Assembly: GCA_036898135.1 (NCBI GenBank)
Contig: CM072522.1
Span: 15,790,920-15,854,919 of the forward strand
Length of the DNA: 64,000 nucleotides
Direction: 5' to 3'
Origin: Oncomelania hupensis
Taxonomy: Eukaryota; Mollusca; Gastropoda; Littorinimorpha; Pomatiopsidae
Part shown: one piece after another, positions 23,240-34,247 of the stretch
Layout: every line of letters begins with the position of its first letter
How positions within the stretch are numbered: position 1 is the first letter of the stretch
Translations under genes and position numbers: made by a program
The notes under the pieces: generated by a model
What the model saw: the letters and a program-made list of their open reading frames with translations, nothing else
Told to the model about the DNA's origin: nothing
Databases searched by the model: none

Positions 23240-24095
23240 CATCTGTGTGAGATGAGTCTTAAATAGTCCAAAAATGACCTAAAAAAATTTGTCCGACCAT
23301 TCCGTCTGTCTGTCCGCCGTCTGTCTGTGGAAAACTTGCACGTGGGTTAGTACCTCAGAACCTATTTTAACTACCACAACCAAACCTGGTAAAATATCCA
23401 CGAGAGCTCATAAATGATCAATGAATGAATGACTTCACTTCAAGGTCAAAGTCACAGGGTCAACAAATGTTAGTCCAAAAATGAAAATCGTTCACAGAAT
23501 TTTACTTTTTTTCTATGTTAATAATATTGAACTTATAATTCTTTGATGCATGATAGATATCAATGAGACACACATACTATACAAACACACTCCAAGGTCA
23601 AGGTCATTGGAGCTGTCCAAAGACAGTATGGGTACTTTGAAGTGACCTTGACCCTAAACTATGAGAGATATCAAGTCCGAATTTGTTGTGTTTAGAGATG
23701 ATAGATTGATCTTTCTTATTTATTCCATTTTTGCGTTGATCTTGAAGGTCAAGGTCATTTTAGGCCTTTCAAAAACATACAAAAAATAGGTAATCGTACA
23801 GTGAATTGGCTGTTTATCTAACCCATAGTATGCAACAGCAATGGATTATTTGATCAGACATGCATGAGAGGTCACATGAAGGCCACGGTCATTCTAGGGT
23901 CAAGGTCATCCCAAGGTCACTTTTTTGGCATAATACAACTTTTGCTGTAATTTATTTGATCGTACATGTGTGTATTTGGAGCTGGAGGTCAAGGTCATCT
24001 CAAGGTCAAGAGCATAGAAAGATCAAAGTCAGTATTACTTTGCATTTTAATGCCACCATTTAATTTTTTTTCTGGGCAATCATTTTCATGTTAAA
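23240..24095 (+). repeat. Dispersed repeat rich in TCAAGGTCA half-sites (copy 1)
   Basis: About 850 bases in which the 9-mer TCAAGGTCA, or its complement, occurs at least seven times (near 23440, 23588, 23642, 23748, 23900, 23988, 24001). The same repeat is present reverse complemented at 49540-50480: for instance CCATAGTATGCAACAGCAAT here against the complement near 49855. The left end carries a CTGTCTGTCCGCC block. No coding sequence is seen. Confidence 0.75.
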
Positions 24096-26429
24096 TATTG
24101 TAAGTTCCATCAGGAGCATGTGATTCATATGGGCTTTGCACTTCTAGTTTCGTTTGAGTGCATAATTTTGAGGTATGTACTGTGCCACATATAGTTGGAC
24201 CTTGTTTATTTCCATGCGAAGCCGTTGCTATCTTTGATGTTTTTCGTTCAGTGTATGTTATTGTCTTGCAGTTATATACTACTATACATTTTATGTGCAT
24301 GTAATATAATGCAGTCCTTGCTGCCTTATGTATATATCGCCTATCCGTCTCCCTTTACTTCCTTGTCTGGCTTTACGAAGCCCCCACTCCCACTCCCAAC
24401 CAGCCCTCACCCCTGGGCTAGAAGCCTAAGTCTATATTTGTTGTTCCGTTGTTGTTTTGTTTAATAAAAGGACACATTTCAAAAAGTTGTTGTCTAGTGT
24501 CTAGTGTGTGCAATGGGTGCTGGTTCAATTGAACAGGGTTCCACTGACCAGCATCATGAAGGAGCAAACTTGGGTGCTCGTTGTAAAGCCTGGTGCCGCA
24601 AGACAGGAGAAAGTTGGAGAAAGAAGCCGAGTCCCAAGTCAACGTTTGTTTTTAGTGTGGTGAGTATTCTCCATCAAGAAATGTGTTTATATCCACTTTT
24701 TTTTTTTTATTTTATTTTATTTTCATTATTTATTTATTTTTGTGTTGCATTTCTAGATAATATCTGAAAATGCTTTTAAATAGCCATGAAACGAAAAGAG
24801 CCAAATTTCCAAATTCATAGGAACACCCCCTGGTAGATAAGTGACTCATCATTCCATGCTTTCAGTTTGCTACATTACAATAAAACTGAGTCACAACATT
24901 ACTGTAACAAGAGCCCCGTTTACACAGCCCTTTAAGCTTTTGCCTTGGTTAGTCAGTATAAACTTAGAAGGTTACTGTTAGTATAAAGCAGACGACAGAA
25001 GTGATCATGCGTAACACAGTCGTAGCTTGATGCAAGCACAGTTAGTGACATTATCGCAGCCTATGATCGAGCTTCGAATTTTACAGCCACTCAGAGTTAT
25101 TTCAGCCAATGAGAACACAGCTAGGGTAGATAGAACCAGTTCTGGCTGATTCAAGGAGAGAGATAGAAAAGTGAGTCTACAGTTAAACTGCCTAGAGAAC
25201 ACAGCTAGCAGAAATCTCTCCACTGATAGACCAGGGAAGCAGTACTTGTTGAATATTTGAATTCAATCAAGTTAGCCATGGCCTGACATTGTCAAAGAGG
25301 TAAATGAACATACTTTAGTATCATCGTGATGTATATATATTATTGTTGAATTATGTGTGTGACATTTGCTATGCATAGAATGAATTGTTAGTCCGACGTT
25401 GCGTGACCACGTGGAGAATCCGACCACGAGGCAAGCACGACCGGTTTTGACGCCATGTTGTATACCTGACGGAACCACTGTTGTTTAACATATATGTATG
25501 CTTGCAGACCAGTGGCTGTACCAGAGAATGTTTATAATATTAATTCTTTCTCTATGTGTATAGTTAGCCAAATTTTATATTTATATATGTATAGGAAATT
25601 AGAGTGGAGATTCCAGTGGACCACGGACTTAGCAGAATGTTCGTCGCTTATGTATAGAGATGTGGAGTTATCACTGAGGGCTACCTTGGCCTTCAGTGAG
25701 ACGCTCTGCACAGACCTATAATACAGGGTTGTGCAGAATTTCGTCTCATATGTTACAGACGAGCAGGCGTTATATCGTGAGCCCAACTCGGCACAAGACA
25801 AGAACAAGTCGTCGCCGAACGTTGGATGCCGAGGCATCGAACGCACTGCGCTAAGATAGCCCACCCTTCTAGCCACCACAAGGAGCAGACGCCCCGACAA
25901 CACAGCTTGTCACCGAAGCGACCTCAACGCAGCGCTTCAACCATGCAGTTAAGTGACCCAGAAACAGTGCACTAAAACTGTAACAAAGGACCACAGTAGT
26001 CCACTCTTCAAGAACTCTGAACATTAAGGCAGAAATCATCCAGTGCCCGATGAAGATAAAGTAGCTGCCTAGATCTATCAGCGAGCGAACCATTCTCAGA
26101 ACCAATGGAACTTTTAAGTTAGTATCGTATTTCGAAGATCGTGTATAGAGTAGAGGAAATAAATGTGTGATATTTACTGTTATCAAGTGGCTGGACTACA
26201 TATGTTTCATAGCCGTGTGAAAGCTAGTGTGACAGTGATCTTTTACCATTTTTCTATCTATCTCTGTACCCCCAGCCTAAACACAGACCGAGCTAAACAA
26301 ATAAATGTATTAAGTTAAGTCAAAGGGAGATTACTAGCGATCCCCATCGACTAAGACGAGTGGGTAATAGCAGTCCATTGTGCAGAGCCCAGCAACAATA
26401 AACTCCCCCCCCCTCCCCCCGTCACAATT
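24096..26429. other. Intron sequence, possible decayed retroelement parts
   Basis: No family is recognised. AATAAAAG occurs near 24462 after a T-rich stretch, and AATAAATGTG near 26157. The segment 24890-26280 has the look of an LTR-like, promoter-bearing sequence but without definable ends. Frames such as 25494-25721 have no recognised motif. Confidence 0.3.
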
Positions 26430-26640
26430 ACCACGAAAATTAATTCTTTTGAAAATGAGGATTTTCAGCTATGTGTGTTGAGTGTCTGGAAAAACGTTTG
26501 AGAACCTTTCCATCTCGTTTTGTGTCTACTTTTATTTAGTCGGGAATCAGAACGAGCTATATGTCCATCTGTTTACCCGTCGGTCAATCGTTCGTTTCGT
26601 TGCACGACATATCTAAAAAATCACCAATCAGAAGTGAGAA
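26430..26640 (+). repeat. Fragment of the dispersed repeat also at 3.05-3.26 kb
   Basis: CGGGAATCAGAACGAGC, then a TCCATCTGTTTACCCGTCGG block and ATATCTAAAAAATCACC, correspond to the repeat at 3050-3260 and, reversed, 51530-51650. Confidence 0.5.
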
Positions 26641-27008
26641 TATGACGTCACAAGTGTAGAGGTCAACCTAAACTCCTCCCTATCCTATCCTATCCTATGC
26701 CATAACTCAACGATCATTGGAACACCACAGATTATCGTTTAAACAGCGTACCCCATCTTTCTCTGTCCTCAGCAACCCTCATGGCTTCGCTAAGTGTCAA
26801 GCCAGTCTATACTCAAATGTTGTCCTCCCACCTCGAATGTGGTCCTCCCACCTCTTTTTCTGTCTCCCTCTTCTTCTGCCTCCTTGCACCATGCCTTGCA
26901 GGATGGTCTTTTGCAAGGCCTAAGCTAATGCTCTGGTGAGGTGGCCATACCATCGGAGTTTCGTTTCTTCACCACTGTGAGCATGTCATTGTGTTGACCA
27001 GTGGGTTG

Positions 27009-27856
27009 TGTAACGCTTCCCTGTTGCGTTATCTTGTAAGAGGTAACCTAACTAACTAACCTACTTCCTATCTGTACGGGGACCGGGCCTTAACTCAACA
27101 TAGTCACAGCATGTAAGGCATATAAAACAGAGCAAGTCTCATTGCCGTCCAAAGACAGTGTCATGCGTTCAAATAAATAACAATAAACTCCAGGTTGCCT
27201 TAATTTTATCCTTCTTTTAATAATCTAAACTTAATATACCACAATCATGCAATATAAAATTGACATGCACATATATTATAACTATCAATACAAAGACAGT
27301 TAAATAAGTTAGTTGGTCCTTACCTCATCTTTAAATTTCCTTTCACCACACTTCCTTCCCTCTTCTTGAAAATATCTACTTTTACTCTAAGACCTCAATC
27401 ATAACTAACAGAAAACCAGAGCCAGAGTGTCGCCTTCTCGTTCCCTCGCGCTCCTGTTGCAACTATTTTCTGGGTCTTTTATACACCTAACCCTTTTCTC
27501 TTTAACCAATCCTAACCTTTCGCAGATCACTGTCCTATTCATAAAAGGCAATCTGCTGATTCCACACCATCGAGCAGACCGTCACCCGGGGTTCACATCC
27601 AATCCCCGAGTCACAGAGCACCAACTCGCTCCTTATACGTAAAAGACCCGCTGTTACCTACACGCACCATATATCATCCATCTGCATTAATCTCTTCCCA
27701 GCAGGAGTTCTGGGTCGAGCAAGTCGGGCAATGCCCCCTGACCTCCCGAATTTTACAGCACGTGCCACCAATTAATTATCTTTCCACTTGCAGTCAGTAT
27801 AGTGGAACCTTGCTGAACATAGCACTTTTTTCTGTGACTCACATTCAAAGGTTACA
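27009..27856. mobile_element. Solo LTR, family B (848 bp)
   Basis: It starts TGTAACGCTTCCC and ends AAAGGTTACA (inverted TGTAAC ends), flanked by a 4-bp target duplication GTTG (27005-27008, 27857-27860). The RTE sequence is continuous across the site when it is removed. It contains CTAACTAACTAACC and AATAAATAACAATAAACTCC. The same family is at 59834-61036. Confidence 0.85.
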
Positions 27857-28176
27857 GTTGTGTGATGGTCTATTGGACTTCGTTACTGGTGATGTGCTGG
27901 GTATAGGAAATACCCAGAAGCCTTCTGTAGCACCTCATCTCCATGCTTTGTATTCTTCGTTGTAGATCTGCTGTGAGAATCCATGTTTCGCAAGTGTATA
28001 GGCAGATGGAGATAACAAGGGGGTGCATTAGCCTTATTTTGGAATGTAGACTGATGTTCCTGTCTTTCCAAATGGGCTTCAGCCTTGTCAGGGCAGCAGT
28101 TGCTTGTGCAATCCTGGAGAGGACTTCCTGTTGGGACCCACCTATTGTCTGATACAATGGCTTCTAAATATTTGAT

Positions 28177-29337
28177 GCTACCCAGCAAACAAGCCCGATC
28201 TGGGCCCCACTCGGGCCGCGTAGGGCATCCCGACTTTTGTCTGGCTATAGTAGGGACCCACATAGCCCTACAAAAACCCGATGCGTAGCGGAGTCGAGAA
28301 ATGTGGATGCGTAACGATTCGCCCTCCCGTGTGCCGCCCGATTCTGCCCCACCATAAAGCCACGCTGCGCACACGCTAACATAGGCCTACTCTCGCTTCT
28401 CATTGGCTAAACTGTCTGGAATATTTCGTCTGCTTCACATTTGCTGCGGCGTACGTATGTGAAAAATATTTATACAAAATCAATTCAGAAAGATATCATT
28501 ATTTAATTGTGCTTATAATTCTTAATTTTTATCATACAATATGTAAAATATTGTTAAAGTGTTTCTTTTAACTATTGTATTTATTTATACATTATAAGCC
28601 AAGGGTAAATTTCCATGCCCATTACTGCTGGTCTTTTCCGGTTGTCCTTAGGCGCCAATTTTCTACTGTTTTCTTCTACAGTTGCATGTGCTCGGATATT
28701 GTGTTTGCCTGCGAAAACCTATTCTGCTGTGGTTGTGTTTTGGGGCTTTGCCTTTCGTTTATGTATTTACACACGATTTCGATAGCGACGAAGATCACGT
28801 TAATATATATCGTTATCGAAATGGTGTGTAAATACTTAAGTGGGGACACACCAAGGACTTCCGAAAACAAAAACGCCTGTGCCGACAGTCCCTATTAACA
28901 CCAGACATCTCAATTCTTTCTTCATGCAATCACATATCATAAACAATATGTGGGATATGATTTTAGGGTAAATCAGCATTGGCCAGGGATGGGGCATTAT
29001 CGGGGTTGTTTCTGGTTTAAGTTGGGTTACAATAGGGTTGGTGTTGGGTATCCTGACGTATGCCCGATCTTTGCCGGAATCGGGTTACCGTTCGGCAAAG
29101 GTTGGGTTACGGTCGGGTAAGTTTTGGGTACCCCGACGATCGCCCAGTCTTTATCGAAAGTCGGGCTACTATTTTGCGAACGTGGGGTTACGATCGGGTA
29201 AGTTTCGGGTAGCCCGACGATCGCCCGATCTCTGCCCGAATCGGGCCCGAGTCGGTTCCAATTTCCATTTGCCCGATCGGGCTCCGATCGGTAGCCCGAT
29301 CCGGGCCCCATCGGGCTGCCCGATGCGGGCCCCCGAA
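28177..29337. mobile_element. TIR element with GC-rich subterminal repeats (about 1.16 kb)
   Basis: The left end is CCCAGCAAACAAGCCCGATC and the right end GGGTTACG...GTTAGCTGGG, an imperfect inverted pair (CCCAGCWAAC). The two sides carry many CCCGATC/GATCGGG palindromes, and 29040-29240 holds about three units of a roughly 65-bp repeat (GGGTTACGGTCGGGTAAG). The centre is AT-rich with an open frame (28575-28898) without known motifs and a strong hairpin. It looks like a non-autonomous DNA transposon; the target duplication is unclear (at most a base or two). Confidence 0.65.
28763..28835. repeat. 26-bp-arm hairpin inside the TIR element
   Basis: Arm 28763-28788 (GTATTTACACACGATTTCGA plus TAGCGA) pairs with 28810-28835 with two mismatches over 26 bases; the loop is 21 nt. 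It is the size and shape of a microRNA-like fold-back, though nothing else supports transcription. Confidence 0.8.
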
Positions 29338-29714
29338 ATTGTGGTTAGCTGGGATGCACTGTGTTGAGGGATTGGCCTTGGACTTTGATGACCATGTTGA
29401 TGCCATGTGTTGTTGGTCATCATGATGGTCTTCTCTGCACTTATTTCCATTCCATAGGCTTTGTAGGTGGTGTCAAGCCTCTGTACCAGCTGTTCAAGTT
29501 CCTGTTCCTCTCCAGCTGCCCGATGCGGGCCCCCGAAATTGTGGTTAGCTGGGATGCACTGTGTTGAGGGATTGGCCTTGGACTTTGATGACCATGTTGA
29601 TGCCATGTGTTGTTGGTCATCATGATGGTCTTCTGTGCACTTATTTCCATTCCATAGGCTTTGTAGGTGGTGTCAAGCCTCTGTACCAGCTGTTCAAGTT
29701 CCTGTTCCTCTCCA
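29315..29714. repeat. Tandem duplication, two 200-bp units
   Basis: 29315-29514 and 29515-29714 are near-identical (one difference seen, CTCTGC versus CTGTGC). Each unit begins with the last ~23 bases of the TIR element and continues into RTE sequence, so the duplication happened after the TIR element inserted. Confidence 0.9.
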
Positions 29715-30315
29715 GCCAATCCACCAATGTCATCCGCAAAACGAAGGTTGGAGATTGCTCTACCCCATATGCTGACCGTGCCTTCGTGATCTGCAAGGGC
29801 ATCTGACATGATACGCTCTAGGAAAATGTTGAAGAGTGTTTAGAGAGATAAGGCCTCATTGACGCACACCTACTGTTGTTCTAAACCAGTTCCCGATGGC
29901 GCCGTTGTGGAGGACTGCACTAGTAGCCTTGTCATACAGGCTTCTGATGACTTCAATAATGTTAGGGCTGATGTTATACACTGTCAGGGTTGCCCACAGA
30001 GCTGCATGCCAGATTCAGTCAAATGCTTTCTTGAAGTCTACAAACACATGATATAGATGTTGGTGCTGTAGGTATTTCTCGCAGATTATTCTGAGTTGAA
30101 AATCTGTTCAGTGGTACTTCGCCCTACCCTGAATCCTGCTTGTTCTTCAGCTATGATTTGTTCAGCTTGGGGTTTCAACCTGTTGAGTATTATTTTCAGG
30201 AGGACCTTCCTGGGAAGGCTGATGGTGCGGTAATTTTCACACTCCTTAAGGTTACCCTTTTTGGGAAGAGTGAGGACAAGCGACTGGGTCCATGGTGCAG
30301 ACCACTCCCCCACTC

Positions 30316-30920
30316 TCCCCCGTGGAAGTGCTGGGGTTTCAGTATAAATAGTATCCACACTTTCTGGAAATGTAGTGCTTTAAATTTCCACTGTCGCTAT
30401 CTTTCTCCTTTGTTCTTTCTTTCCTACTCTGTTCTATCAATCTACTATACTGTCTTCTTCTTCTCTAGACCAGTCACCTACCTTTTTTCTTGAAAACTCT
30501 TCGGGAACAAAACTCCTCATTTGTGTGTGAGGTCTGTTGGATCAGCTTGGGAATATTGGACGCTTTCTGCCAAATGGTTACTGGGGCTTCCTATGATGTT
30601 ATTATTTGGCAATGTAGGCATTTTACATGTATGTGTTTTGATTGATATTTTATAATGAGATTTATATTCTATTTTGTTTTTGTAAACGGGGGTTCAATAA
30701 ATTAGAGTGTAGCCTCAGCGTCCACTGCCTGGGATGTCTTTATTGTAAAGTGATCGGCTGGTGGAGGAATACCTTCAGTGTTACCACTGGGGTTGTTTCG
30801 GCAAATCTGTTATGCGGATCAGGGTTAGTCCTCTTACAGCGAAGTTGTGGTCTTGATTTTGTGGTCCTGAGTCGGCTCTTTGCAGTCCGCTGGACCCTGT
30901 AAGCAATGAATAACTAACCA
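30316..30920 (+). mobile_element. TAAC-tailed retroposon (copy in the RTE)
   Basis: The insert begins near GTGGAAGTGCTGGGGTTTC and ends GCAATGAATAACTAACCAAC. It shares its whole length with 58458-59066 and most of it with 32665-33118. It carries TTCAATAAATTAGAG in the middle. An imperfect duplication of CACTC.CCCC flanks it. It has no coding capacity, so it is a non-autonomous element or the 3' end of a LINE. Confidence 0.75.
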
Positions 30921-31116
30921 ACTCACTCCCCATTCTGCCAGACCTTGTTACAGATAATGGTGAAGGCGTCAATCATAGTTTCTCGTGCTTAAAGCAATTC
31001 CGCGGGTATGTTGTCCACTCCCGCTGACTTTCTCTTCTTCAGTGATTGCACTGCTGCTTCAACTTCTTCTCTGAAAATTGGGAGGATTTCATCCTCTTCT
31101 CTGTTCTGGGGACATG

Positions 31117-31958
31117 TGTAACGTATGGATATTTTGATGTTTATAATAGCTAAGTGAATGCGAAATATAATTGACTCCTAGATCAAAATAAAGTGTGAGT
31201 GCAAGTCTCTCTGTTTACTACCACACCCGCAAATTCACAGATGCTCACTAACACAGGCAAACACCAACACAAATATATAAGCTCCATGCTCTCAATACTT
31301 TATATAAATAAACCACACTATTTTACAGCAATCTTTTATACCAATCTGTCAAAATCGAGCTTGAATAATCACGGCTGGCAATCGCTTGTCCCGAGCCAAA
31401 ATAAGCACAAAAACGTGTTACCTCTATAATTGTAGGAGGTGGGTGTACACAAAGGCTACAGAGTCTCGTAGACAGGCAGTTAGATGAACAGTGATGTTGT
31501 AAACAGGTAGGTGAACGAGCAGTGATGTTGTAAACAGGTAGTTGAACGAGCAGTGATGTTGTAAACAGGCAGAGGGGCGCGCGCCTGCCCTATCTGTCTG
31601 AGGTAGCAAACGCGTCTTGGTCAGGTACAAGACGCACGGCCGACCGCCGCTGTTCCTCGATTCGCCCTTTCTCCGTTGTCCGAGACAACGCCGTGTGTCC
31701 AAGAGTTTGAAGCCAACACCAGCTTCCTGTAGGTAGCTGTAATCTTTAGAGCACAATATACATCCACTTTCAGAGAGAAAGTCCCAGTGAATCTACACAA
31801 CCTGATAAGTTCTCATTTCCTTTCCTGCCAGCTATTCATTATTCCATTGGTTCAACAATTTTAGCCAATGAAAATAATAACATAAGATATTCAAAAAAAT
31901 ACTCACATTTTAAAAACTATAAATATTACTGAGAACTGGAAAATTCACGTTCTCTACA
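31117..31958. mobile_element. Solo LTR, family C (842 bp)
   Basis: It starts TGTAACGTATGG and ends CACGTTCTCTACA, flanked by a perfect 5-bp duplication ACATG (31112-31116, 31959-31963). The RTE linker is continuous across the site when it is removed. A roughly 40-bp unit (GCAGTGATGTTGTAAACAGG) is repeated three times at 31480-31570. There is no coding sequence. Confidence 0.85.
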
Positions 31959-32465
31959 ACATGCTAGAACTGATGAGTCTCGGTTTGGTGTGTGGTTGTA
32001 AAGGTCAGAGCAGTACTCTGTCCATCTATCCAAGACTTCTTGTTCTTCTGTAAGGTATATTCCAGACTTGCTTTGGATCGTGGAGACCTTGGGCTGTTTA
32101 ACACTTGTGAGCCGCTTCACAGTCTGGTAGGCCTTCTTGCTGTTGTTCTAGTTCAGACTTTTCTCTATTTCCTGGCATTGCTCTTCTATCCAGTTCTCCT
32201 TTGCTTGCCTTTTCAGATGTCATTGTTGATTTTACGGTAGGCATCAGCTCCCTGTGAGTTTTTTTTTCTTTTTTATCTCTCTTCGTTTATTACAAAGGTC
32301 CAAAAGTTCAGGTGTGATCCACGGTTTCTTCTTTGGGAGGTGCTTGCCAAGGGTCTCAGTGGCGGCATCTGTCACAGCTGAGTTGAAGGTGGTGATTGTA
32401 ATGTTGTTAATGTTTAATGTAAAGGTGTCAAGCAACCTTGCACGAACACCAGAACTCAATGGCAG

Positions 32466-32664
32466 TGAACTCCATTAATATTATTAACTGATCAGAAGGG
32501 GGTAGCCTACACAATTGCGACCGGTGGACCTCTGGCATCATGGCTGATCTATCACGGAATTCATCTAAACATTGCGCGCTCCTGCGCAAAAGCGCAGGAC
32601 ACTACATCCCTCCTCACCTCAGAATGAAAACACATTTGTGAAATATAAAGAAATTTAAAATCTT
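32466..32664. other. Short unassigned stretch
   Basis: About 200 bases between the RTE linker and the next retroposon; GCGCTCCTGCGCAAAAGCGC forms a small palindrome near 32577. Nothing else is seen. Confidence 0.35.
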
Positions 32665-33118
32665 ATTCTTCGCTAGACCAGTCACCTACCTTTTTTCTTA
32701 AAAACTCTTCCGGGACAAAACTCCTCATTTGTATGTGAGGTCTGTTGGATCAGCTTGGGAATATTGGACGCTTTCTGCCAAATGGTCACTAGGGCTTCTT
32801 ATGATATTATTATTTAGCCATGTAGGCATTTTATATGTATGTGTTTTGTTGATATTTTATAATGATGTTTATATTATATTTTGTTTGTGTAAACGGGGGT
32901 TCGATAAATTAGAGTATAGCCTCGGCGTCCCCTGCGTGAGATGCCTTTATTGTAAAGTGACCGGCCGGTGGAGTGCCTTCAGTGTTACCACTGGGGTTGT
33001 TTCGGCAGATCTGCTATGCGGATCAGGGGTGTCCTCTTTCAGCGAAGTTGTGGTCTTGATTTTGTGGTCCTGATTCGGCTCTTTCCAGTCCGCTGGACCC
33101 GGTAAGCAATGAATAACT
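32665..33118 (+). mobile_element. TAAC-tailed retroposon (5'-shortened copy)
   Basis: From TTCGCTAGACCAGTCACCTA to GCAATGAATAACTAAC it follows the copies at 30316 and 58458 closely, but lacks their first ~130 bases. It ends about 350 bases upstream of the S2 exon. Confidence 0.78.
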
Positions 33119-33124
33119 AACATA

Positions 33125-33460
33125 CCATATTGTATAGTATTGTATTACAGTCTGTTGCATTGCATATTATGTTGTTGTTGTATCTTGTCTTGTATTGCTT
33201 TGCATTGCAGCGTGTTGTAATGTGCGGCATTGCATTTCGTTGCGTTGCGTCGCGTCGTCTTGTGTTGTCTTCTGGAATACAAAGCATTGTACTGGGTTGC
33301 ATCGCATCGCGTAGCATCGCGTCGTATCGTACCATATAGCATCAGATCACATCGCGCGCATTGCTTTGTATCGTATCGTGTTGTATTGCATTGCTGTCGC
33401 ATCGCGTCACATCGTGTTGTACTGTATTGTATTGCCTTGTACTGTATTGTTAATAGTCCG
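33125..33460. repeat. Degenerate pentanucleotide array (TTGTA / ATCGC type)
   Basis: About 335 bases with 5-base periodicity: first TATTG/TTGTA-like units, then GCATC/GCGTC units (33295-33360), then TATTG again. Several long open frames on both strands are only translations of this array. It ends 7 bases before the S2 exon. Confidence 0.85.
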
Positions 33461-33467
33461 CTTTCAG

Positions 33468-33605
33468 ATATGGCAGGTGTTGTATCTGCTGCTGTTTAGC
33501 TTCGTCATGCTGTACGACATTGGACAGTCTCCGAAGGCACCCACCCCGTTGTTCTGGGTCCTCATTGTCGTCATGATTGACAATGGCGCCGAGGAGGTTC
33601 GGCAG
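33468..33605 (+). CDS. TRPM-like exon, transmembrane segment S2
   Basis: The 138-nt exon (46 codons, phase 0 at both ends) encodes WQVLYLLLFSFVMLYD and ends in NGAEEVRQ. This is the S2 helix and the loop to the strongly conserved E-E/D-V/I-R-Q motif of TRPM channels (for example the family pattern LLFAYVLxxDF...CEEIRQ). The acceptor is CTTTCAG and the donor CAG/GTTAGG. Just upstream is a 330-bp degenerate pentamer repeat in place of a normal polypyrimidine-rich intron end. The family assignment from this exon alone is firm. Confidence 0.88.
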
Positions 33606-33792
33606 GTTAGGCCTAAATGACATTTTTCCCTATTCCCACGTTGTAGTGCCTCTTATACTTACCTACCAGCGCAAAGAGCTGCTCAAGATGCTGATGGAAG
33701 TCTGAAAAATATAATTCTGGCCAAGACACCAATGGCTGTGAACGATTATGCCTTGTTTGTGTGCGTGTGTGTGTGTGCGTGTGCGTGGCTAG

Positions 33793-34022
33793 GTAGAAAC
33801 GCCGTTATTCTGACATACACTTGAACATCTACGTACTTTCTTTTGATGGACCCAGTTATTTTGACGTCAAAACAGTGTTCCGTTAGGGTTAGGGCTGAGT
33901 TAGGGTTATGTTAAAGGTTAGGGTTAGGGTTACGGATAGCTTCAAAAAATGGACAAATTTGTAAAAAATGTTAAAGTAACGTATGTAGACTTTCATGAAA
34001 GTCATCACAACGGCATTTCTAC
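33793..34022 (-). mobile_element. MITE-like element with internal telomere-like repeats (copy 2)
   Basis: This is the reverse-complement copy of 9269-9543. It begins GTAGAAACGCCGTTATTCTG and ends GGCATTTCTAC; the array at 33890-33945 reads GGGTTAGGG repeatedly. It shares the TTTTGACGTCAAAA-type palindrome with copy 1. It is flanked on both sides by GT-rich runs (33757-33785 and 34028-34040). It lies between the S2 exon and the following TRPM-like exon. Confidence 0.8.
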
Positions 34023-34247
34023 ACGGCTATGTGTGTGTGTGACATGTGCGCTTAATAAATTGTCACTCATTCATTCATCATGGTAAATAGCATCAGACAA
34101 AAAAAAACTTTGCCAGCCTTTTCGACACAAATGACCAGTTTTGTTAATGTGTTGCTTTGGCGACAAAGTGAGGGGGGAGGGTTATGGTACGTGTTAAATA
34201 AGCCACCATTTAAAGAGTCATTACAAAATGTGTGTGTCTGTGGACAG

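Larger units (their letters stand above)
26679..32465 (-). mobile_element. RTE-type LINE copy on the minus strand with four nested insertions
   Basis: Read from right to left: linker (WITPELLDLCNKRREIKKKK; VLDRWTEYCSDLYNHTPNRD) at 32465-31959; solo LTR; linker end and RT start at 31116-30921; retroposon; RT with LTLPKKGNLKECENYRTISL, AGFRVGRSTTEQIF and MSDALADHEGTVSIWGRAIS at 30316-29338 (including a 200-bp tandem duplication); TIR element; RT end (YRRLLGISYTQHITSNEVQ) at 28176-27857; solo LTR; and the C-terminus with the GGATA tail (26698-26679 as TATCC on this strand). Without the insertions and duplication about 2.1 kb of RTE remains. All frames are broken. Confidence 0.85.

Noticed and set aside
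25500..25560. Candidate S1 exon (WLYQRMFIILILSLC)
   Set aside because: The frame that gives the hydrophobic helix is out of phase with the flanking exons and soon hits a stop; there is no conserved TRPM motif.
28575..28898. Transposase gene in the TIR element
   Set aside because: The 107-codon frame has no recognisable transposase motif and spans the hairpin; both strands are open there only because of composition.
33125..33500. Several long open frames on both strands
   Set aside because: They are translations of a 5-base-period array; only the S2 exon at 33468-33605 is supported.
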